Assembly: GCF_003626595.1 (NCBI RefSeq)
Contig: NZ_RBAK01000009.1
Location: 1 to 64,000, forward strand
Reading direction: 5' to 3'
DNA: 64,000 nt
Source: Micromonospora endolithica
GTDB lineage: Bacteria > Actinomycetota > Actinomycetes > Mycobacteriales > Micromonosporaceae
Part shown: positions 1-8,176 of the stretch, piece after piece
Numbering within the stretch: the stretch's first letter is position 1
Layout of the letters: each line of letters starts with the position of its first letter
The notes under the pieces: model-generated
Databases searched by the model: none
What the model saw: the letters and a program-made list of their open reading frames with translations, nothing else
Told to the model about the DNA's origin: nothing
Made by a program: the position numbers and the translations under genes

Positions 1-6
1 CATAGA

Positions 7-124
7 GTTACGGCGGTCATGGCGGAGGGGAAACGCCCGGTCACATTCCGAACCCGGAAGCTAAGCCCTCCAGCGCCGATGGTACTGCACCCGGGAGGGT
101 GTGGGAGAGTAGGACACCGCCGGA
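7..124 (+). rRNA. 5S ribosomal RNA
   Basis: The sequence carries the conserved 5S core: the CGAACCCGGAAG and GCGCCGATGGTACTGC blocks and the closing GGGAGAGTAGGAC segment. The 5' end (TACGGCGGT) pairs with the 3' end (ACCGCCG). No 23S sequence is present, so the window begins at the end of an rRNA operon. The exact ends are estimated from the terminal stem and may be off by a few bases. Confidence 0.96.
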
Positions 125-134
125 CAAACATTCC

Positions 135-168
135 GTTCAGGGCCACCCCACCAGGGGTGGCCCTGAAC
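135..168 (+). terminator. rRNA operon terminator hairpin
   Basis: A perfect 15-bp inverted repeat (GTTCAGGGCCACCCC and its complement) with a 4-base loop begins about 10 bases after the 5S rRNA. It also lies just beyond the end of the minus-strand gene that follows, so it may act in both directions. Confidence 0.9.
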
Positions 169-200
169 GCGTTTCCCACCCGGGCCACGGCGCAAGGCCG

Positions 201-884
201 TCAGCGGCGGGACTGCATCTGCTCGCGCATGGTCCTCAGCAGGCCACCGGCGTCGTCCACCGAACGACCGGGGAACATCGCCATCACCACGCTGCCGTGG
301 TCGGCCCAGCCGCAGACGGCGAAGTCGCCGCCCTCCCCACTGGTGGTGCCGCACTTGAGCACGCCGTCGAGGCGCCCCTCGGGCATCTTCCGCAGACCGG
401 TCACCGCGCCCGTCTCGTCCGCCATGAGTGTGAACAGGCTGTCCAGATCCCGCTCGGGCTGCCAGAGCAGCGTGGTGCCGCCGAAGACGAGCACCGAACG
501 GCGCTCGTCGGACGGGTCCCGGTAGACCGCACCGAAGCTGCGGTCCAGGTCGATGTCGGCGGCGAAGCCGCTGCGCAGGTAGTCGGCGGTGCTGCGGGCC
601 CGTTCGCTGTCGTCGCGGGTGAGCCCGGCGACCCGGTCCGGCTGGGTGATCTCGGTGTCCTTCTGCTGGGCCATCCGCCACCCGGCGACCCCGATGACGC
701 CGGCCCCCACGATTCCCACCATGGCCGCGGCCGTCCACGCCCACCGGCGGCGCCGCGATCCGGCCGGCCGGTCGCCGTCGGTGGCGTCGTCCTCACCGCC
801 GCTGAGCCGGATCGGCTCCTCGGTCAGGTCGATCGGATCGCGGTCGTCGTGCACCGGGCGCTCGGTGAGATGTGCGTCGGACAT
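201..884 (-). CDS. Single-pass membrane protein, paralogue of the protein encoded at 16262-17590
   Basis: A 227-residue protein of unknown function. Residues 1-45 are charged and cytoplasmic (RRRRW just before the membrane), one transmembrane helix lies at about 49-68, and an extracytoplasmic domain follows. That domain contains VLVFGGTTLLW and a C-terminal block with CGWADHGSVVMAMF. The same blocks (VTVFGGTGFRF, CTSVDHGSITTAVF) occur in the larger protein downstream of ileS-plsC, so the two share a domain that I cannot name. It is divergent from valS with a 69-bp gap. A TACGGT hexamer lies 7 bases before the ATG, which suggests a leaderless transcript. Confidence 0.85.
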   Translation of the reverse strand: MSDAHLTERPVHDDRDPIDLTEEPIRLSGGEDDATDGDRPAGSRRRRWAWTAAAMVGIVGAGVIGVAGWRMAQQKDTEITQPDRVAGLTRDDSERARSTADYLRSGFAADIDLDRSFGAVYRDPSDERRSVLVFGGTTLLWQPERDLDSLFTLMADETGAVTGLRKMPEGRLDGVLKCGTTSGEGGDFAVCGWADHGSVVMAMFPGRSVDDAGGLLRTMREQMQSRR

Positions 885-953
885 AGCCGACACCGTACGC
901 GAATGGCAGGTGGCGCACGTCAGGTCCGCCGAAGCCCTCCGTAGACTTCCAGG

Positions 954-3572
954 GTGACCGAGAGACTGGATGCCCAACGCCCCGACGCCCCGACCATCGC
1001 CGGCCAGTACCAGCCCGGCGAGGTAGAGCAGCGACGGTACGAGCAGTGGGTAGCCGACGGTCGCTTCCGGGCGTCGGCCGACAGCGACAAGCCCCCGTAC
1101 GCCATCGTGATCCCGCCGCCGAACGTGACCGGCTCGCTGCACATGGGCCACGCGCTCGACCACACCGTGCAGGACGCCCTCGTCCGGCGTAAGCGGATGC
1201 AGGGCTTCGAGGCGTTGTGGCTGCCCGGCATGGACCACGCCGGCATCGCCACCCAGAACGTGGTGGAGCGGCAGCTCGCCGCCCAGGGGCTGTCCCGGCA
1301 CGATCTCGGCCGGGAGAAGTTCGTCGAGCGGGTCTGGCAGTGGAAGGCGGAGTCCGGTGGGGCGATCCTCGGCCAGATGCGGCGGCTGGGTGACTCGGTC
1401 GACTGGGACCGCGAACGCTTCACCATGGACGAGGGCCTGTCCCGGGCCGTGCAGACCATGTTCAAGAAGCTCTACGACGACGGCCTGATCTACCGGGCCA
1501 ACCGGATCATCAACTGGTGCCCGCGCTGCCTGACCGCCCTGTCCGACATCGAGGTGGAGCACACCGACGACGACGGCGAGCTGGTGTCGATCCGCTACAG
1601 CGACGACGTCGTGGTGGCCACCACCCGGGCCGAGACGATGCTCGGCGACACGGCGGTTGCCGTGCACCCCGAGGACGAGCGCTACCGGCACCTGATCGGC
1701 ACCGAGGTCGAGCTGCCACTGACCGGCCGGCGGATCCCGATCGTCGGTGACGAGCACGTCGACCCGACGTTCGGCACCGGCATGGTCAAGGTGACCCCCG
1801 CGCACGACCCCAACGACTTCGAGATCGGCCAGCGGCACGACCTGCCGTCGCTCACGATCATGGACGAGCGGGGCGTGATCACCGCGCACGGTCCGTTCCA
1901 GGGGCTGGACCGCTTCGAGGCCCGGCCGGCGATCGTCGCCGCGCTGCGCGAGCAGGGCCGGATCGTGGCGGAGAAGCGGCCGTACACGCACGCGGTGGGG
2001 CACTGCTCGCGGTGCCGGACGACCGTGGAGCCACGACTGTCGTTGCAGTGGTTCGTCAACACCACGCCGCTGGCCGAGGCCGCCGGTGACGCCGTACGCG
2101 ACGGTCGGGTGAAGATCGAGCCGGCGGAGCTGGCCAAGCGCTACTTCGCCTGGGTCGACAACATGCACGACTGGTGCATCTCGCGACAGCTGTGGTGGGG
2201 TCACCGGATTCCGGTCTGGTACGGCCCGGACGGCGAGATCGTCTGCGTCGGCCCGGACGAGGAGCCGCCGACCGGTTCGGGCTGGCACCAGGACGAGGAC
2301 GTCCTGGACACCTGGTTCTCCAGCGGCCTCTGGCCGTTCTCCACCCTCGGCTGGCCCGAGCAGACCCCGGAGCTGGCGAAGTTCTACCCGACCAGCGTCC
2401 TGGTCACCGGCTACGACATCCTGTTCTTCTGGGTCGCCCGGATGATGATGTTCGGCCTGTACGCGATGGACGGGAAGCAGCCGTTCGACGTGGTTGCCCT
2501 GCACGGCATGGTCCGCGACGAGCACGGCAAGAAGATGTCGAAGTCGTTCGGCAACGTCGTCGACCCGCTGGACTGGATCGACCGGTTCGGCGCCGACGCG
2601 ACCCGGTTCACCCTGGCCCGGGGCGCCAACCCCGGCGGGGACGTGCCGGTCAGCGAGGAGTGGTGCCAGGGCTCCCGGAACTTCTGCAACAAGCTCTGGA
2701 ACGCCACCCGGTTCGCGCTGATGAACGGCGCGCACACCGGGGGAGGGCTGCCGCCCGCCGCTGAGCTGTCCACGGTCGACCGCTGGATCCTGTCCCGGCT
2801 GGCGCACGTCACCGCCCAGGTGGACGAGCAGTTCGAGGCGTACGAGTTCGCGAAGGTCTGCGACCTGCTCTACCACTTCGCGTGGGACGACGTGTGCGAC
2901 TGGTACGTGGAGCTGAGCAAGCCGGTGCTCGCCGAGGGCGGGCCGGCCGCGGAGGCCACCCGCCGGGTGCTCGGGCACGTGCTGGACCAGTTGCTGCGGC
3001 TGCTGCACCCGGTGATCCCGTTCGTCACCGAGGAACTGTGGATCGCGCTGACCGGCGGCGAGACGCTGCTGACCGCCGCCTGGCCGGTGGCCAACCGTAC
3101 GCTGGTGGACGACGCCGCGGAGGTCGAGGTCGGCACCGTGCAGCGGGTGGTGACCGAGATCCGCCGGTTCCGGTCCGACCAGGGGCTGCGGCCCACCCAG
3201 CGGGTGTCCGCCCGGCTGGACGGCCTCGCCGGCGCCGGCGTCGGCCTGCACGAGCCGCTGATCCGGTCGCTGGTCCGGCTGGACCCGGCCGGGGACGACT
3301 TCCAGGCCAGTGCCACCCTGGCGGTCGCCGGTGACGTGTCCGTCGCGCTGGACACCCGGGGCTCGATCGACGTGGCCGCCGAGCGGGCCCGACTGACCAA
3401 GGACCGGGCGGCGGCCGAGAAGGAGGCCGCGCAGGCCCGCGCGAAGCTCGACAACCCGGCGTTCGTCGGCAAGGCCCCGGAGCCGGTGGTCGCCAAGATC
3501 CGGGATCGGCTCGCCACCGCCCAGGCCGACCTGGCCCGCATCGACGCCGCTCTGGAGGCGCTTTCCTCGTGA
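954..3572 (+). CDS. valS: Valine--tRNA ligase
   Basis: An 872-residue class I aminoacyl-tRNA synthetase that charges tRNA-Val in the cytoplasm. The HIGH signature is HMGH at residues 63-66, preceded by PPPNVTGSL, and KMSKS is at 527-531. The editing (CP1) region lies between them and the anticodon-binding domain follows. The last 65 residues form the charged coiled coil typical of ValRS. The GTG start has no Shine-Dalgarno sequence but a TAGACT hexamer sits 6 bases before it, so the mRNA is probably leaderless. Its last four bases (GTGA) overlap the folC start, indicating translational coupling; the valS-folC order is common in Actinobacteria. Confidence 0.97.
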   Translation: MTERLDAQRPDAPTIAGQYQPGEVEQRRYEQWVADGRFRASADSDKPPYAIVIPPPNVTGSLHMGHALDHTVQDALVRRKRMQGFEALWLPGMDHAGIATQNVVERQLAAQGLSRHDLGREKFVERVWQWKAESGGAILGQMRRLGDSVDWDRERFTMDEGLSRAVQTMFKKLYDDGLIYRANRIINWCPRCLTALSDIEVEHTDDDGELVSIRYSDDVVVATTRAETMLGDTAVAVHPEDERYRHLIGTEVELPLTGRRIPIVGDEHVDPTFGTGMVKVTPAHDPNDFEIGQRHDLPSLTIMDERGVITAHGPFQGLDRFEARPAIVAALREQGRIVAEKRPYTHAVGHCSRCRTTVEPRLSLQWFVNTTPLAEAAGDAVRDGRVKIEPAELAKRYFAWVDNMHDWCISRQLWWGHRIPVWYGPDGEIVCVGPDEEPPTGSGWHQDEDVLDTWFSSGLWPFSTLGWPEQTPELAKFYPTSVLVTGYDILFFWVARMMMFGLYAMDGKQPFDVVALHGMVRDEHGKKMSKSFGNVVDPLDWIDRFGADATRFTLARGANPGGDVPVSEEWCQGSRNFCNKLWNATRFALMNGAHTGGGLPPAAELSTVDRWILSRLAHVTAQVDEQFEAYEFAKVCDLLYHFAWDDVCDWYVELSKPVLAEGGPAAEATRRVLGHVLDQLLRLLHPVIPFVTEELWIALTGGETLLTAAWPVANRTLVDDAAEVEVGTVQRVVTEIRRFRSDQGLRPTQRVSARLDGLAGAGVGLHEPLIRSLVRLDPAGDDFQASATLAVAGDVSVALDTRGSIDVAAERARLTKDRAAAEKEAAQARAKLDNPAFVGKAPEPVVAKIRDRLATAQADLARIDAALEALSS

Positions 3573-4903
3573 CCGACCGCACCGATTTCGCCGCCGTCGA
3601 GGCCGAACTGGCCGGCCGCGGTTTCACCCGCATGGTCTTCGAGCTGGACCGGATCGAGTCCCTGCTGGACCTGCTGGGCAGCCCGCAGCGGGCGTACCCG
3701 TCGATCCACCTGACCGGCACCAACGGCAAGACCTCCACCGCCCGGATGATCGACTCGCTGTTGCGGGCCTTCGGCCTGCACACCGGCCGCTACACCAGCC
3801 CGCACCTGGAGACCGTCCGGGAGCGGATCAGCCTGGACGGCGAGCCGGTGGGCGAGGAGCGGTTCGCCGCCACGTACCGCGAGGTCAAGCCGCTGGCCGA
3901 GCTGGTCGACCAGCGGTCCGCCGAACCCCTGACCTACTTCGACATGACCACCGCGCTGGCGTTCGCGACGTTCGCCGACGCGCCGGTCGACGTGGCCGTG
4001 GTGGAGGTCGGGCTGGGCGGCGCCGAGGACGCCACCAACGTGATCCAGGCCGGGGTCGCGGTGCTGACCCCGATCGGCCTGGACCACACCGAGTGGCTCG
4101 GCGACACCCTCCAGGACATCGCGTTGGCGAAGGCCGGGATCATCCACAAGGGCGCCACGGTCATCGCGGCGGCCCAGGAGGAGGAGGCGGCCCGGCCGAT
4201 CCTGGAGCGCTGCGCCGAGGTCGGCGCGACCGTCGCGCGGGAGGGCTCCGAGTTCGGCGTCCTGCGCCGGGCGGTCGCCGTCGGCGGGCAGGTGCTCACC
4301 CTCCAGGGGCTGGGTGGGGTTTACGAGGAGATCTTCGTACCGCTGCACGGCGCGCACCAGGCGCAGAACGCGGCGGTGGCGCTCGCGGCGGTGGAGGCGT
4401 TCCTCGGTGCCGGCGCCAAGCGGCAGCTCGACGTGGAGGCGGTCCGGGAGGGCTTCGCCACCGCGACCTCGCCCGGCCGGCTGGAGAAGGTCCGGACCGC
4501 GCCGACGATCCTGCTCGACGGGGCGCACAACCCGCAGGGCATGGCGGCGACGGTCACCGCGTTGCAGGAGGAGTTCGCGTTCAGCAAGCTGGTGGCGGTG
4601 CTCGGTGTGCTCGCCGACAAGGACGCGGCCAGCCTGTTGGAGCTGCTGGAACCGGTGGTCGACCAGGTGGTGGTCACCCGCAACAGCTCGCCGCGGGCGA
4701 TGCCGGCCGGCGAGTTGGCCGACCTCGCCGCCGAGGTGTTCGGGCCGGAGCGGGTCGAGGTGGCCGAGGAGATGCCGGACGCCATCGAGGCGGCCGTGGC
4801 CCTGGCCGAGGAGGACGTCCCCGGTGAGCTCTCCGGGGTCGGCATCATCGTCACCGGGTCGGTGGTGACCGTGGCCGACGCCCGTCGGCTGCTGAAGCGA
4901 TGA
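3569..4903 (+). CDS. folC: Bifunctional dihydrofolate synthase / folylpolyglutamate synthase
   Basis: A 444-residue Mur-ligase-fold enzyme that adds glutamate to dihydropteroate and to reduced folates, using ATP. The P-loop TGTNGKTST is at residues 49-57. Other family blocks are YTSPHLETVRERI, VEVGLGGAEDATN, GLDHTEWLG and LDGAHNPQG, and the C-terminal domain is complete. The length is normal for the family. The GTG start overlaps the valS stop by four bases, and the stop overlaps the next ATG (ATGA), so the three genes form one operon. Confidence 0.95.
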   Translation: MTDRTDFAAVEAELAGRGFTRMVFELDRIESLLDLLGSPQRAYPSIHLTGTNGKTSTARMIDSLLRAFGLHTGRYTSPHLETVRERISLDGEPVGEERFAATYREVKPLAELVDQRSAEPLTYFDMTTALAFATFADAPVDVAVVEVGLGGAEDATNVIQAGVAVLTPIGLDHTEWLGDTLQDIALAKAGIIHKGATVIAAAQEEEAARPILERCAEVGATVAREGSEFGVLRRAVAVGGQVLTLQGLGGVYEEIFVPLHGAHQAQNAAVALAAVEAFLGAGAKRQLDVEAVREGFATATSPGRLEKVRTAPTILLDGAHNPQGMAATVTALQEEFAFSKLVAVLGVLADKDAASLLELLEPVVDQVVVTRNSSPRAMPAGELADLAAEVFGPERVEVAEEMPDAIEAAVALAEEDVPGELSGVGIIVTGSVVTVADARRLLKR

Positions 4904-5253
4904 CCGGGCCGCAGCGGCGGTCCGGGCTGCGTGACCCGCAGCGGGCCGTACGCGGGTTGGGTGCCGGCACCCTGGCCCTGGAGGCGTTGGTGCTGCTGCT
5001 CGCGATCCAGCCGATCCGGGTCGTCGGGGGCGACTTCGGCGGTGCCGCGATCGGCGCCGTGGTCGCCCTCGCCGTCGCCGCGGTGCTGCTCGCCGGCCTG
5101 ATGCGCCGGCCCTGGGCCTGGAACGCGGGCACCGTCCTGCAGGGGCTGCTCCTGCTGGCCGGCCTGCTGCACTGGTCGCTGTTCGCGCTGGGCGTCATCT
5201 TCGCCCTGGTGTGGGCGTACGCGCTGCACGTGCGCCGGACCATTCTGGGCTGA
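4900..5253 (+). CDS. DUF4233 family membrane protein
   Basis: A 117-residue integral membrane protein with about four hydrophobic segments: ALEALVLLLAIQPI, a second Gly/Ala-rich helix, GTVLQGLLLLAGLL and FALGVIFALVWAYAL. Small proteins of this kind follow folC in many actinobacteria and are assigned to DUF4233; the biochemical role is unknown. The start overlaps the folC stop (ATGA), so it is the third gene of the valS operon. A strong hairpin follows the stop codon. Confidence 0.88.
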   Translation: MTGPQRRSGLRDPQRAVRGLGAGTLALEALVLLLAIQPIRVVGGDFGGAAIGAVVALAVAAVLLAGLMRRPWAWNAGTVLQGLLLLAGLLHWSLFALGVIFALVWAYALHVRRTILG

Positions 5254-5260
5254 GCGGAGC

Positions 5261-5293
5261 CGCGCCGCCGGACCATGTGGATCCGGCGGCGCG
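5261..5293. terminator. Bidirectional terminator between convergent genes
   Basis: A perfect 12-bp inverted repeat (CGCGCCGCCGGA and its complement) with a 9-base loop lies between the end of the valS operon and the end of the convergent minus-strand gene. Confidence 0.82.
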
Positions 5294-5304
5294 TGGTGCT
5301 CGGC

Positions 5305-6918
5305 TCAGGCGTCGGCGCGTTCGCGCCACTGGGTCAGGGCGATGCCGTGACCGTCCGGGTCGCGGAAGGCCGCCGCCCAGACCTCCAGCCTGGTGCCCCG
5401 GTTGACCACCCGGGGGGCGTACGTGAAGCGGACGCCCGAGCCGCGCAGCCGGTCGTACGCGCTCTCGATGTCGTCCACCTCGAGGTTCACGTGCACCAGC
5501 CGACGGCTCACCGGCACCGCCTCGGTGATCTCCCGAAGGACCAGCCGGGTCGCCCCGGAGGCGAGGACGGCGTTGCCGGATCCCCGGTCCACCTCGGTGA
5601 AACCGAGGTCCTGGTAGAAGCGCAGGGAGCGGGTCAGGTCGGTGACGAGCAGCGTCACACCGACGCCGGCGATCGGCGGGTCCGTCGTCCCGGCGCCGGC
5701 CGGGGCGGTACCCGCCTGTGTCGTACCGAAGATCACCGCGTCCAGGTCCTCCGCGCTGGCGCCGTCGCCGGGCCTCGTCCCGCGCGGCGGGGCGGGGTCG
5801 TCCAGCGGCAGGTCCAGCGGGTCCAGCGGATCGGACGGTGCCGGCACCCGGAAGCGGCGCGCGGCGGCCGGTTCCGCGCCCGGATCGGCGTCGATCGTCT
5901 CCACCGGCACGGTCGGATCGGGCCGCCTGTCACCCGGCGTGCCCTCGAGCCGGTCCGCGGTCGGCTCGAACGGGTCGGCGGGGCCGGTCGACGGGGCGAA
6001 CGGGTCAGCGGGACCGGTCGACGGGGCGAAGGAATCGGCCGACCGCGCGAACGGGTCCCGGGGCGGGGAGGGTTCCGCACGATCGGTCCCGCTTTGATCG
6101 GAGGGGTCCGCCCGCTCGGTAGGCGGGTCGAACGGGTCGGCCGGTGCCGAGGGAGCGAAGCCGCTGGTGGGCGGGTCGAAGTGCTCCTCGGCGGGGGACC
6201 GGGGCGTCGGCGTGGCCCGACGTGGCAGGGGACCGCCGACGCCGGGCTCGACCAGCGTGCCCTCCAGCACCACCGGCTCACCGGGGCGCTGGTGCAGCAC
6301 CACCGGCTCGCGTTCCCCGGACGGGAAGCCCCGGTCGTCGTCCAGCGGGTCGGGGGCCAGCGGGTCGCGGAGGTCGTCGTCCGGTGCCCGGCCGGCCCAC
6401 GGCGGCGCCTCCTGGGCGATGAGCATCTCGTCGACCGGGTCCGGGCCCGCGTACTCGGGGGGCAGGTCGGCGACGGCTGCCGCCGTCTCGGCGTGGGTGG
6501 GCACCTCGTCCCACAGCACCCGGACGTGCCGCTGGTCGTCCAGCGCGACCCGGATCGGCAGGGACTGGCCGAGCGACGGCCACTTGGCGACCGGCACCCG
6601 AGGCTCGATGATCTTCTTGGACCGGGGTGGCAGGCCGGGCGCGTCGATCACCAGTTGCAGCTCGCAGCGGCCGAAGGCGTACTGGGTGGGTGGCTCGGAG
6701 GCGCTGTGCACCGTGCCTTCGCCGATCACCCAGGTCCGGCCGCCGCCGCGTACCGTGGCCAGCGCGATCGCCAGCACCAGCACCGCGACGCCGAGCGCCA
6801 CGATGGCCCAGCTCGTCATGCCGAGGCCGAAGAGGATCACGAAGCCGGCGACGGTGGCCAGGACCGCGCCGATCAGCTTTCGGACCGGTGCGATGGGTCG
6901 GTTCCCGCCATTCGCCAC
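5305..6918 (-). CDS. Membrane-anchored protein with C-terminal VOC (glyoxalase-like) domain
   Basis: A 537-residue three-part protein. Residues 1-65 hold two transmembrane helices (IGAVLATVAGFVILFGLGM and WAIVALGVAVLVLAIAL) followed by a small beta-rich cytoplasmic domain to about 190. A long Pro/Asp-rich low-complexity region follows, with the decapeptide FAPSTGPADP repeated directly. The last 125 residues form one VOC module (GVTLLVTDLTRSLRFYQDLGF ... VHVNLEVDDIESAYDRL ... FRDPDGHGIALTQW), the fold of glyoxalase I and bleomycin-resistance proteins. The GTG start is chosen because GGAGG lies 8 bases upstream. A VOC domain joined to a membrane anchor is unusual, and its substrate is unknown. 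Confidence 0.85.
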   Translation of the reverse strand: MANGGNRPIAPVRKLIGAVLATVAGFVILFGLGMTSWAIVALGVAVLVLAIALATVRGGGRTWVIGEGTVHSASEPPTQYAFGRCELQLVIDAPGLPPRSKKIIEPRVPVAKWPSLGQSLPIRVALDDQRHVRVLWDEVPTHAETAAAVADLPPEYAGPDPVDEMLIAQEAPPWAGRAPDDDLRDPLAPDPLDDDRGFPSGEREPVVLHQRPGEPVVLEGTLVEPGVGGPLPRRATPTPRSPAEEHFDPPTSGFAPSAPADPFDPPTERADPSDQSGTDRAEPSPPRDPFARSADSFAPSTGPADPFAPSTGPADPFEPTADRLEGTPGDRRPDPTVPVETIDADPGAEPAAARRFRVPAPSDPLDPLDLPLDDPAPPRGTRPGDGASAEDLDAVIFGTTQAGTAPAGAGTTDPPIAGVGVTLLVTDLTRSLRFYQDLGFTEVDRGSGNAVLASGATRLVLREITEAVPVSRRLVHVNLEVDDIESAYDRLRGSGVRFTYAPRVVNRGTRLEVWAAAFRDPDGHGIALTQWRERADA

Positions 6919-7060
6919 TGTGGACCTCCCGGGGGTCAGGGCCAGGCTAGGCCGGATCGGCGATCGGGGGAAGGACCGGCCGCCGCGCCGGCGCCGGGAC
7001 CGGGTCGCTAGGCTGACCGTACCCAGACCGACCGGCTTCCGCGCACAGGAGGAACCCAGC

Positions 7061-7486
7061 GTGTCCAGCACCAGCCCGGCCGAGCGCTCGCTCGTGCTGA
7101 TCAAGCCCGACGCGGTCCGCCGCGGGCTGGTCGGCGAGATCCTCTCCCGTTTCGAGCGTAAGGGGCTGCGGGTCGAGGCGATGGAGACGCGGACCCTGGA
7201 CGGGGACTTCGCCGACCAGCACTACGCCGAGCACGTGGACAAGCCGTTCTACCCACCGCTGAAGGCGTTCATGACCAGCGGTCCGCTGGTGGCCCTGGTG
7301 CTCTCCGGCGACCAGGTGATCGAGGTGGTCCGGGGCATGATCGGCAGCACCGACGGCCGCAAGGCCGCCGCCGGGACCATCCGGGGCGACCTGTCCCTGT
7401 CCAACCGGGAGAACCTGGTGCACGCCTCCGACTCCACCGACAGCGCCAAGCGCGAGATCGGGCTCTGGTTCCCCGAGCTGGGCTGA
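7061..7486 (+). CDS. ndk: Nucleoside diphosphate kinase
   Basis: A 141-residue enzyme that moves the gamma-phosphate from ATP to other NDPs through a phosphohistidine. The active-site His is residue 121 in NLVHASDS, and the N-terminal LVLIKPDAV and RGDLSLSNREN blocks are intact. The GTG start has AGGAGG 8 bases upstream. A TAGGCT -10-like hexamer lies about 47 bases before the start, giving a short ordinary leader, unlike the leaderless neighbours. It stands alone and is followed by a strong hairpin. Confidence 0.97.
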   Translation: MSSTSPAERSLVLIKPDAVRRGLVGEILSRFERKGLRVEAMETRTLDGDFADQHYAEHVDKPFYPPLKAFMTSGPLVALVLSGDQVIEVVRGMIGSTDGRKAAAGTIRGDLSLSNRENLVHASDSTDSAKREIGLWFPELG

Positions 7487-7497
7487 GCAGACCTGAC

Positions 7498-7533
7498 GAC
7501 GGCCGGTGCGCGGAACCCCGCGCGCCGGCCGTC
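7498..7533. terminator. Terminator after ndk
   Basis: A 16-bp stem (GACGGCCGGTGCGCGG against its complement, with one G-U pair) and a 4-base loop lie between the convergent ndk and the AhpD-like gene. Confidence 0.82.
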
Positions 7534-7554
7534 GACATTTTCGCGCCCGGTCGG

Positions 7555-7995
7555 TCAGGCGTCCGGCGGAAGCTCGGTGCGGCAGGTGATCGCGATCCGG
7601 TTCCACACGTTGATCGTGGCGATCGCCATCAGCAGGTCCGCCAGCTCCTTCTCCGGCCACACCTTGGCCGCCGCGTCCCACACGTCGTCCGGTACGCCGT
7701 GCTCGCCGAGCCGGGTGACCGCGTCGGTAAGCGCCAGCGCGTTGCGCTCCCGCTCGTCGAAGAAGGGCGCCTCCCGCCAGGCCGCCACCGCGAAGAGCCG
7801 CCGGCTCGACTCGCCCGCCGCGAGCGCGTCGCGCGTGTGCAGGTCCACGCAGTACGCGCAGCCGTTGAGCATCGACGCCCGGAGCTTCACCAGCTCCAGC
7901 ACGGTGTGGTCGACGTTCTGCCGGACGTACCGCTCCATTCCGAGTACCGCCTGGTACGCCTCCGGCGCCACCTGCGCCGGGTTCATCCGCTGCAT
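7555..7995 (-). CDS. Carboxymuconolactone decarboxylase / AhpD-like protein
   Basis: A 146-residue all-helical protein of the CMD/AhpD superfamily. The redox motif CAYCVDLH (CxxC followed by His) is the alkylhydroperoxidase AhpD signature, and the Glu-rich segment before it fits the proton relay of that family. It probably reduces peroxides or acts as a thiol oxidoreductase; the partner is not visible. I start at the ATG preceded by GGAGG with a 7-base spacing. An upstream ATG 12 codons earlier lacks a ribosome binding site. It is monocistronic and sits between two hairpin structures. Confidence 0.88.
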   Translation of the reverse strand: MQRMNPAQVAPEAYQAVLGMERYVRQNVDHTVLELVKLRASMLNGCAYCVDLHTRDALAAGESSRRLFAVAAWREAPFFDERERNALALTDAVTRLGEHGVPDDVWDAAAKVWPEKELADLLMAIATINVWNRIAITCRTELPPDA

Positions 7996-8095
7996 GACAA
8001 CCTCCTGGTCCGCGGTGTGCATGACGCCCACTCGACGGACCAGCCCGACCCGCCGTGACGGAACCGGGCGGTGACCTGGGCCACCAGAGCCGGGC

Positions 8096-8150
8096 GATCA
8101 TGAGGTTGACGGGTGGTTCGGAGATCAACGCACCCGTCAACCTCATGATC
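8096..8150. repeat. Long perfect palindrome in an intergenic region
   Basis: Two perfectly complementary 20-bp arms (GATCATGAGGTTGACGGGTG and its complement) are separated by 15 bases. It lies 100 bases upstream of the AhpD-like gene and just after the end of the ABC permease gene. There is no T tract. It may be a terminator for the exporter operon or a dispersed extragenic palindrome; only one copy is in the window. Confidence 0.85.
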
Positions 8151-8176
8151 AGCGCGGGGTGGGGGTGGGGGTGGGG

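Noticed and set aside
201..3251. A 1000-codon open frame on the minus strand across valS
   Set aside because: It is antisense to the conserved valS. Long complementary frames arise from GC-rich third positions in this genome. Only its last 227 codons (201-884) form a real gene.
5275..7011. A 578-codon plus-strand frame opposite the VOC fusion gene
   Set aside because: The translation is Arg/Gly-rich with no recognisable domain, while the minus strand gives two helices and a VOC domain with a good ribosome binding site.
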